Below are positions 5,543-10,458 of a DNA stretch of 10,458 bases, in pieces. The stretch is taken from positions 1 to 10,458 of the forward strand of contig JABGZU010000009.1 in the NCBI GenBank assembly GCA_018674605.1, read 5' to 3'. The stretch's first letter is position 1; the number at the start of each line of letters is the position of its first letter. The stretch is from Candidatus Nitrosopumilus sp. Lineage in GTDB: Archaea > Thermoproteota > Nitrososphaeria > Nitrososphaerales > Nitrosopumilaceae. The notes under the pieces were generated by a model, which saw only the letters and a list, made by a program, of their open reading frames with translations, was not told the origin of the DNA and ran no database searches. A program made the position numbers and the translations under genes.

Positions 5543-6199
5543 TTACACCTTGACATAGTTGAGTACAAGATAGTTTTTGAGCCTCTTAATTGATTTTAAT
5601 TTCAAATTAGGAGAATTTGAGATTTTTCTAAAGCCTTCTCCTTCAACAAAAGAAACAGAATCATTACCTCCAACTAGAAAAGGCGATAATGTAATTATCA
5701 ATTCATGGAAAAGATCATTTTTGATAAATTCCCAATTTACAGTTCCACCACCTTCAACTAAAACAGTTTTAATTTTTTTACTAGAAAGTTTTTTTAACAA
5801 TAATTTTAGATTTATAGAATTTTCTCCAGCTATAATAATTTCTATTGGTAGTTTTTGTAATTTTAATAAATTTATTTTACTAATTTTTTTTGAAACAACT
5901 ATTATTGTTGGAATTTCATTACTTGTTTTAATAATTTTAGAATTTATTGGGATTGTACCTTTAGAATCTAAAATTATTCTTGTGGGATTTTTTCCTTTGG
6001 TATAACGTACAGTAAGTAATGGATCATCTTGTAAAAGGGTATTTTTCCCTATAAGAATTGCATCAACTTTTGATCGTAATTTATGTAATCTAATACTATC
6101 TTCTTTAGAAGATAATTTAGAATCACCAGATCTTGTAGAAATTTTTCCATCAATGGATAGTGCTGCACTTAAAATTACATGTGGACTAAATTTTGCCAT
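5543..6199 (-). CDS. arfC: 2,5-diamino-6-ribosylaminopyrimidinone 5'-phosphate reductase (ArfC/RIB7 family)
   Basis: Reduces the ribosylamino side chain of the pyrimidine intermediate to ribitylamino with NAD(P)H, the archaeal and fungal order of riboflavin synthesis (reduction before deamination). It is a stand-alone dihydrofolate-reductase-like domain equivalent to the RibD C-terminus, with no fused deaminase. Visible motifs, counted from the chosen start, are SIDGKI (15-20), DAILIGKNTLLQDDPLLTV (46-64), NPTRIILDS (71-79), VEGGGTVNWEF (148-158) and PFLVGG (173-178). The length of 218 residues is typical. ATG at 6197-6199 is preferred over the upstream TTG at 6217 because it gives the usual N-terminus and has AAGGA 10 bases upstream. 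It overlaps the amidohydrolase stop by 14 bases. It is last in the ribB-ribH-arfA-amidohydrolase-arfC operon. Confidence 0.92.
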   Translation of the reverse strand: MAKFSPHVILSAALSIDGKISTRSGDSKLSSKEDSIRLHKLRSKVDAILIGKNTLLQDDPLLTVRYTKGKNPTRIILDSKGTIPINSKIIKTSNEIPTIIVVSKKISKINLLKLQKLPIEIIIAGENSINLKLLLKKLSSKKIKTVLVEGGGTVNWEFIKNDLFHELIITLSPFLVGGNDSVSFVEGEGFRKISNSPNLKLKSIKRLKNYLVLNYVKV

Positions 6200-7376
6200 G
6201 TACAATTTTTCCTTCAATCATTACTGCTTTAATTGTTGATTCAGATGCTCGATGTACAATAGATGCATACGGATTATGCATAGGCTCTAAATCCAATGCA
6301 TGTTTATCAAGAAAGATACAATCAGCTATTTTTTTATTTTGAATTATTCCAATATCTTTTTTCAAAATTTTTCCACCATTAACAGTAGCCATTTTAAGAA
6401 TATTTTTTGGATCAATTCTTTTTTTCTTAATTCCCATTGTTACCTTCCAAAGAAAATCCATTTCACGAAACATGTCAGGAGAATTAATCATCACATTATC
6501 TGTGCCTAATGCTAAAAGACATCCAGCATTTTCCATTTTTTGAATATCAGGAATACCCTCAGCCAGAGAGGAATTTGCTCTAGGACAAATTACAATACCA
6601 CTGGTTTTCTTAGATACAGCCTGAAGATCACTTTTTGAAGCATGAGTCATGTGAATTAGAAAATCAGGTTTTACAGATAATGCACGAAGAGTTTCAGATT
6701 TACCAGTAATTTGTTTAGATTTACGAACACTTTCTTGAGTTTCTGAAGAATGAATTGCTCGAATTTTTTCTGTTTTAGAATATGAAGTTAATACAGATGT
6801 ACTATGCTCATTTGCACCACTAATACCAATTCCATCACATGCTTTAACTAAAGAAGGAAGTTCTCGAATTTTTTCTGTAGGTAAAGGACTATTTTTTTTA
6901 ATTTCTAAAGAATTTTGATGAAAATCAAGCCGCCCTAGAATAATTGAACGAATTGGAGTATCAGAAGATACTTTTTTGAGTAAATTTGCTCCATCTAACC
7001 CACCTTCTCTAAAATCAACAAATGTAGTGATTCCTTTTCTAATCATTGAATGACAAGTATTTTTCATAAATGTAGAGAGATTTTCATTTGAAGTATTTTT
7101 TAATATTTTAGATTTAATTCCAAACATAGGATGAATTTTTTGATTTACAGTTCCGTTTAATGAGATATCTTTACCTATTGAATCAGCAATGTGGGTATGA
7201 GAATTAATGAATCCTGGAATTAATAATAATCCCTCACAATCAAATGTATCTTCTTTTAAACTAGATTCAATTTTAGGATGAATTTTTTGAAATTTTTTAT
7301 TTTTAATTTGAATATCTACACTTGTAACAAAATCTAAATTTTCACCCAATAAAGCACTGATATTTTTTAATAACAT
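6186..7376 (-). CDS. Amidohydrolase (COG0402-like deaminase), candidate riboflavin-pathway deaminase
   Basis: A 396-residue metal-dependent hydrolase of the amidohydrolase superfamily, nearest in motif pattern to guanine/cytosine/S-adenosylhomocysteine deaminases. A small beta-sandwich is built from residues 1-52 and about 345-396; the rest is the TIM barrel. Metal and catalytic positions are all present: PGFINSHTH (His60, His62), AIHSSE (His209, Glu212), IHMTH (His242/His245) and LALGTDN (Asp293). CPRANSSL (264-271) is typical of the group. The gene is locked into the riboflavin operon: it shares one base with arfA (TAATG) and overlaps arfC by 14 bases. The family often removes the exocyclic amine of guanine-like rings, so deamination of the 2-amino group of the pathway's pyrimidine is an attractive role. 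Deformylation (ArfB step) or an unrelated nucleoside deaminase are alternatives. Family certain, substrate inferred. Confidence 0.88.
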   Translation of the reverse strand: MLLKNISALLGENLDFVTSVDIQIKNKKFQKIHPKIESSLKEDTFDCEGLLLIPGFINSHTHIADSIGKDISLNGTVNQKIHPMFGIKSKILKNTSNENLSTFMKNTCHSMIRKGITTFVDFREGGLDGANLLKKVSSDTPIRSIILGRLDFHQNSLEIKKNSPLPTEKIRELPSLVKACDGIGISGANEHSTSVLTSYSKTEKIRAIHSSETQESVRKSKQITGKSETLRALSVKPDFLIHMTHASKSDLQAVSKKTSGIVICPRANSSLAEGIPDIQKMENAGCLLALGTDNVMINSPDMFREMDFLWKVTMGIKKKRIDPKNILKMATVNGGKILKKDIGIIQNKKIADCIFLDKHALDLEPMHNPYASIVHRASESTIKAVMIEGKIVHGKI

Positions 7377-8118
7377 TATAATTCATACACGTCAGGTTTT
7401 TGTTTTCCTGAATCTCTAATCTCGCGTATAGTATCAAGGGATTTTGTGGCTAATTTGACAGCATCTCTACTAGTTTGAGCATTTCCAATTCCACAATTCA
7501 AGGAAATGTTATCATCATTTTTAATCATGTCAATAAAACTTTGAACAGAATTTTTTGCATCATTACTTGCAACTACCATATAATTATCACCTCCCATAAA
7601 AAATGTAAGTGAATTTTTTTCAATAAAATATTTAGCTGTTTTTGAATATAATTCAAAAATTTTTAATGAAATTTCAAACGGGGAATTATCTTTTCTTTTA
7701 GATTTTAAATCATCAACATCTAAATGCATTATTGAAACATTTAGTTCAGAAGAGTTATCAATAAATCCAAAAATATTATGTTCTTTATTTAAAATTACAT
7801 TATTTTGTTTGGCATCATACGCTTTAAGATTAGCTTCAAATGGTGATTCTCCAAAACCAATCGAGATAGTTAAATTAACTTCAAATGATTCTTTGAATTT
7901 TTTTTGTATTTCTATATGATCATCTAAAGTAAGACCATTTGAAACTACAAAAAATTCATCAGATCTATTTAAAAAAACTAGGCAATTTTTTTCAGAAAAT
8001 AATTTTTGTATCTGTTTGTAAATTGATGCTTGAAGCATTTGTAATTCATGTTCCCTATCACTACCTAATGTTAAAGTCCAAGGCCCATATTCAGTAATTT
8101 TTAAAATACTAAGTTGAA

Positions 8119-8122
<4 letters not shown>
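7376..8122 (-). CDS. arfA: GTP cyclohydrolase III (archaeal, GTP cyclohydrolase IIa)
   Basis: Opens GTP to 2-amino-5-formylamino-6-ribosylaminopyrimidinone 5'-phosphate, the first step of archaeal riboflavin (and F420) precursor synthesis; unlike bacterial RibA it leaves the formyl group on. The 248 residues comprise two related palm-like domains. The N-terminal motif MIQLSILKITEYGPWTLTLG is diagnostic of the family, followed by LVFLNRSDEFFVVSNG. The second domain has VSIMHLDVDDL and the FFMGGDNYMV loop, which recalls nucleotide-cyclase GGDEF-type metal sites, and then GIGNAQTSRDAVKLA. The ATG at 8120-8122 overlaps the ribH stop by four bases (ATGA) and the stop shares one base with the amidohydrolase start, so it is translationally coupled on both sides. 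The deformylase ArfB expected next in the pathway is not recognisable in the window. Confidence 0.95.
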
Positions 8123-8537
<415 letters not shown>

Positions 8538-8538
<1 letters not shown>

Positions 8539-9203
8539 CAATTCACCTTAGCATATTCCAAAAGTTCTTTTCCATCAATTAATGGAATTCCATTTTGTTT
8601 TCCAAATTTTTCTGCTTTATCTATGGACAATGCAGAATAAGTTTCAGCATCCATCATTTCACAAATAGCTGTTACAGGGGTTAAACCTGCAATTTGAGTT
8701 AAATAAACAGACATCTCAGTATGTCCCTGACGAGCTGCCAATAATCCTTGGGATGCAATCAATAAAGGTACATGTCCAGGAGTTTTAAAAGAAGATGCAA
8801 ATTTTTTCTGTTTGTTTTCAACTTTAAAGATATTTGCCATTTCCATAATTGTTAGTGCTCTATCTTTATCAGTAATTCCAGTATACGTTTGATAATGATT
8901 TACAGATAATGAAAATGTTGGATAATCACCATATGGTGCTAATCCCATTATCATTTCTTTATTTGAAATTGAAGAATTAGAAAGAATTTCATGCATGTAT
9001 TGTAATTCAAGAGATTTTGCAAAATTATTATCTATTGCAATACAAAGTAATCCACCAGCATTTTGACGCATACGTGCAACATGTTCAGGAGTTACAAATT
9101 CTGCAGCTACCACCATATCAATTTCATTTTCACGTCCAGCTGAATCAAACAACATTACAAATTCTCCTCGTTTAAGAGAATCAAGTGCAATTTCTAAAGA
9201 CAT
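8538..9203 (-). CDS. ribB: 3,4-dihydroxy-2-butanone 4-phosphate synthase
   Basis: Converts ribulose 5-phosphate to formate and the four-carbon unit used by RibH; Mg-dependent. The 221 residues match stand-alone RibB with no GTP cyclohydrolase II fused. Motifs are FDSAGRENEIDMVVAAEFVT (metal-binding acidic loop at about 24-30), GGLLCIAI (50-57), TGITDKDRALTI (108-119), TPGHVPLL (141-148) and ARQGHTEMSVYLTQIAGL (157-174), which includes the second metal ligand region GHTE. The ATG at 9201-9203 is chosen over a TTG at 9221 because a TATA box (9227-9236) lies about 28 bases upstream, placing the transcript start at the ATG; there is no Shine-Dalgarno sequence. It is the first gene of the five-gene riboflavin operon. 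Confidence 0.96.
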
Positions 9204-9226
9204 AAAGAAAAATAATTTCAATCAGG

Positions 9227-9236
9227 GTATATAGTT
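9227..9236 (-). promoter_or_regulatory. TATA box of the ribB operon
   Basis: Minus-strand AACTATATAC is centred 28 bases before the ATG at 9203, predicting a leaderless mRNA and fixing the ribB start. A small inverted repeat TAGT-AACC-ACTA (9252-9263) lies about 16 bases upstream of the box and could be an operator, though it is short. Confidence 0.65.
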
Positions 9237-9240
9237 TACG

Positions 9241-9247
9241 AAAAAAA
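9241..9247 (-). terminator. T7 tract ending the ribE transcript
   Basis: About 30 bases after the ribE stop the minus strand reads a T7 run, preceded by the short stem TGGT-TACT-ACCA (9249-9260). The run lies immediately before the ribB TATA box. This makes ribE and the ribB operon adjacent but separately started units. Confidence 0.5.
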
Positions 9248-9276
9248 CTGGTAGTAACCACTAAAGTAGTAGATAA

Positions 9277-9867
9277 TTAGCCTTGTTTTAAAATATACTT
9301 GCCAAGAATGTCAGTTTCGATATTAACTTTATCTCCTACTTTCTTAGTATGAAAATTTGTAATCTCAATAGTATGTGGAATCAATGAAACAGATCCTAGT
9401 GTTTTTTTTATGTCAACAACAGTTAAACTAATTCCATCAAGAGCAATTGATCCTTTCTTTACAACATATTTTGCCAAATTTTTTGGAACTTCAAAATAAA
9501 CTTGAACCTCTTTTGGTTTTTTTATAATTTTTTTAATAATTGCAACTCCATCTACATGACCTAAAACAAAATGACCTTCTAATCTATCACCTGCCTTTAA
9601 ACTTCTTTCAATGTTTACAATTCCTCCAACTTTTAGATTACCAAGATCAGTTTTTTTTGTAGTTTCTTCAATCATTTCAAAAATACATTTTGATTTAGTT
9701 AGTTTTGTAGCAGTAAGACATACACCGTTAAGAGCTACACTTTGTCCAATTTTTAATCCCTTTACTTGTTTTCCTAAATCAATAGTCATTTCAATAGCAC
9801 TACGATTTTTTGTGATTTTTGAAATTTTATTTACTGTTCCAACGCCTTCAACAATACCAGTAAACAT
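9277..9867 (-). CDS. ribE: Riboflavin synthase, alpha subunit (bacterial/eukaryotic type)
   Basis: Dismutates two lumazines to riboflavin and ribitylamino-uracil. The 196 residues contain two lumazine-binding barrels. The first begins MFTGIVEGVGTV and has NGVCLTATKL (48-57). The second begins near EGHFVLGHVDG (97-107) and has DGISLTVVDI (144-153); PHTIEITNF (164-172) follows. This is the trimeric bacterial-type enzyme, not the lumazine-synthase-related archaeal type known from methanogens, so it was probably acquired from bacteria in the lineage's past. The ATG at 9865-9867 is chosen: it gives the invariant MFTGIVE N-terminus, and a TATA box (9887-9896) is 25 bases upstream. An upstream ATG at 9900 lies inside that promoter. 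It has its own promoter, but is next to the ribB operon. Confidence 0.96.
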   Translation of the reverse strand: MFTGIVEGVGTVNKISKITKNRSAIEMTIDLGKQVKGLKIGQSVALNGVCLTATKLTKSKCIFEMIEETTKKTDLGNLKVGGIVNIERSLKAGDRLEGHFVLGHVDGVAIIKKIIKKPKEVQVYFEVPKNLAKYVVKKGSIALDGISLTVVDIKKTLGSVSLIPHTIEITNFHTKKVGDKVNIETDILGKYILKQG

Positions 9868-9886
9868 CAAAAAAAGTACAGTATTT

Positions 9887-9896
9887 GAATATAAAA
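9887..9896 (-). promoter_or_regulatory. TATA box of ribE
   Basis: Minus-strand TTTTATATTC is centred about 25 bases before the ATG at 9867, again predicting a leaderless mRNA. Its upstream edge runs into the inverted repeat at 9895-9910. Confidence 0.6.
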
Positions 9897-9910
9897 TCAT
9901 TTAGATGATT
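9895..9910. repeat. Inverted repeat overlapping the upstream edge of the ribE TATA box
   Basis: AATCAT-TTAG-ATGATT has six-base arms and a four-base spacer. It covers the position where the BRE would lie, just upstream of TATA. A bound dimer would compete with TFB/TBP, so it is a candidate operator for riboflavin control. The arms are short in AT-rich DNA, so chance remains possible. Confidence 0.5.
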
Positions 9911-9923
9911 ATCAAAAATGGAA

Positions 9924-10458
9924 TTATTTTGAATTAGAATTTTTAAATTCATCATTAGAAAATTGATGAAAAACAGAGCATTTGTTTTCTTTAGCATCAG
10001 ATTTGATTTTTTGCAAATCTTTATTGAGTACACCTTGGGCAGCTAAAAATGCATCATCAGGTAGATTCAATTTTTCAAATAATTTTGATTTTGCTGGAGG
10101 TATTTCCCTCAAGTTAGAATCTATACGTTGAGCTAAATCATAATAATTAATTGCATCTTGATAATTTCCAAGATGACTAAGGGAAATTGCCTTATTCATT
10201 AATGCAGTTACATCATTTGGATCAATTACAAGAGTAGTATCATAATATTGAATTGCATCTTTATGTCGATCTAACTCATTAAGAGATATTCCCATGCTGT
10301 TTAGAGCCCAAATATCTTTAGAATCAAGGGATAGAAGTTTTTCACATAATGTTAAGACTTTATCATATTGCTTCAAACTTTCAAGAGCAAAAATTTTATT
10401 TTTTAATGCATATGTATCAGATGGTTTTATTTCAAGAACTTTATCACAATAAACAAGC
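9924..10458 (-). CDS. TPR-repeat protein, N-terminus beyond the right edge
   Basis: The reading frame stays open to the window edge: upstream of a TTG at 10376 it continues without a stop (CDKVLEIKPSDTYALKNK and on) in the same TPR pattern, so the gene is 5'-truncated by the window and does not start there. At least three 34-residue tetratricopeptide repeats are visible, with phased units ALNSMGISLNELDRHKDAIQ, YYDTTLVIDPNDVT, ALMNKAISLSHLGNYQDAIN and YYDLAQRIDSN. The C-terminal 60 residues leave the repeat pattern and are polar (ending DEFKNSNSK). TPR arrays are protein-protein interaction scaffolds; partner and role cannot be told. No membrane segment is seen in the visible part. The stop lies 56 bases before the ribE start. 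Confidence 0.85.
   Translation of the reverse strand, partial: LVYCDKVLEIKPSDTYALKNKIFALESLKQYDKVLTLCEKLLSLDSKDIWALNSMGISLNELDRHKDAIQYYDTTLVIDPNDVTALMNKAISLSHLGNYQDAINYYDLAQRIDSNLREIPPAKSKLFEKLNLPDDAFLAAQGVLNKDLQKIKSDAKENKCSVFHQFSNDEFKNSNSK

Noticed and set aside
5577..6005. 142-codon plus-strand open frame opposite arfC
   Set aside because: It is antisense to a clear enzyme gene. Its Phe/Ile/Leu-rich sequence is what the complement of Lys/Glu/Asn-rich coding gives, and no promoter or homology is visible.
6200..6217. ArfC extension from a TTG at 6217
   Set aside because: The ATG at 6199 has AAGGA at good spacing and gives the usual family N-terminus. The extension would cover the ribosome binding site.
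9204..9221. RibB extension from a TTG at 9221 (MKLFFF)
   Set aside because: The predicted transcript start lies at about the ATG at 9203, so these codons would not be transcribed. RibB proteins normally begin near the ATG.
9204..9276. Possible FMN riboswitch before ribB
   Set aside because: The region is too short, lacks the conserved multi-helix RFN layout, and the ribB mRNA appears leaderless. Archaeal riboflavin genes are not known to use this element.
9868..9900. N-terminal extension of riboflavin synthase from the ATG at 9900 (MILYSNTVLFL)
   Set aside because: The extension would be encoded by the TATA-box region, and the family begins at MFTGIVE. The hydrophobic stretch is not a credible signal peptide for a cytosolic enzyme.
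9611..9904. Plus-strand 97-codon open frame opposite ribE
   Set aside because: Antisense shadow of a clear riboflavin synthase gene.

Overview
The window looks like chromosomal DNA from an ammonia-oxidising thaumarchaeon of the Nitrosopumilus/Nitrosarchaeum kind. It has archaeal information-processing genes (archaeal NAC, TFE, Trm56), an archaeal GTP cyclohydrolase III, low GC, dense packing with few-base overlaps, frequent TTG/GTG starts, and TATA-like boxes about 24-29 bases before many start codons, which implies leaderless mRNAs. The taxonomic placement is inferred from gene content and style, not from a search.

Layout. Positions 1-911 (minus strand): the 5' end of a gene running off the left edge, then a PUA-domain protein whose stop overlaps the start of the alpha-NAC-like nascent-chain protein. 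A short divergent promoter region (912-1000) separates this from a plus-strand operon (1001-4243): an AbrB/PhoU-type regulator, the ribosome-associated GTPase HflX, the tRNA 2'-O-methyltransferase Trm56 (overlapping hflX) and the transcription factor TFE. After a convergent junction, everything else is on the minus strand. Read in the direction of transcription it is: a TPR protein entering from the right edge; riboflavin synthase (bacterial type) with its own promoter; then a tightly coupled operon ribB-ribH-arfA-amidohydrolase-arfC; then a small basic protein with a histone-H1-like tail and a half SWIB-like segment; then a hemerythrin-type protein and an acidic-tailed hypothetical.

How the genes work together. 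From 5543 to 9867 the window encodes most of riboflavin biosynthesis. ArfA opens GTP, ArfC reduces the ribosylamino-pyrimidine, RibB makes the four-carbon unit, RibH makes lumazine and RibE dismutates two lumazines to riboflavin. The steps not covered by a recognised enzyme are deformylation (ArfB), deamination of the pyrimidine and dephosphorylation. A COG0402-like amidohydrolase with all expected metal ligands is translationally coupled between arfA and arfC. Its family typically deaminates guanine- or cytosine-like rings, which makes it a good candidate for the archaeal deaminase that has no recognised RibD-type counterpart here. This is the most interesting biochemical lead in the window.

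Other points of interest are the SWIB-like/H1-like small protein, a 20-bp perfect palindrome between it and the hemerythrin gene, and 6-4-6 inverted repeats lying on the TATA regions of the phoU-like gene and ribE. No RNA genes, CRISPR arrays or insertion sequences were seen. No stretch longer than 300 bases lacks a gene.
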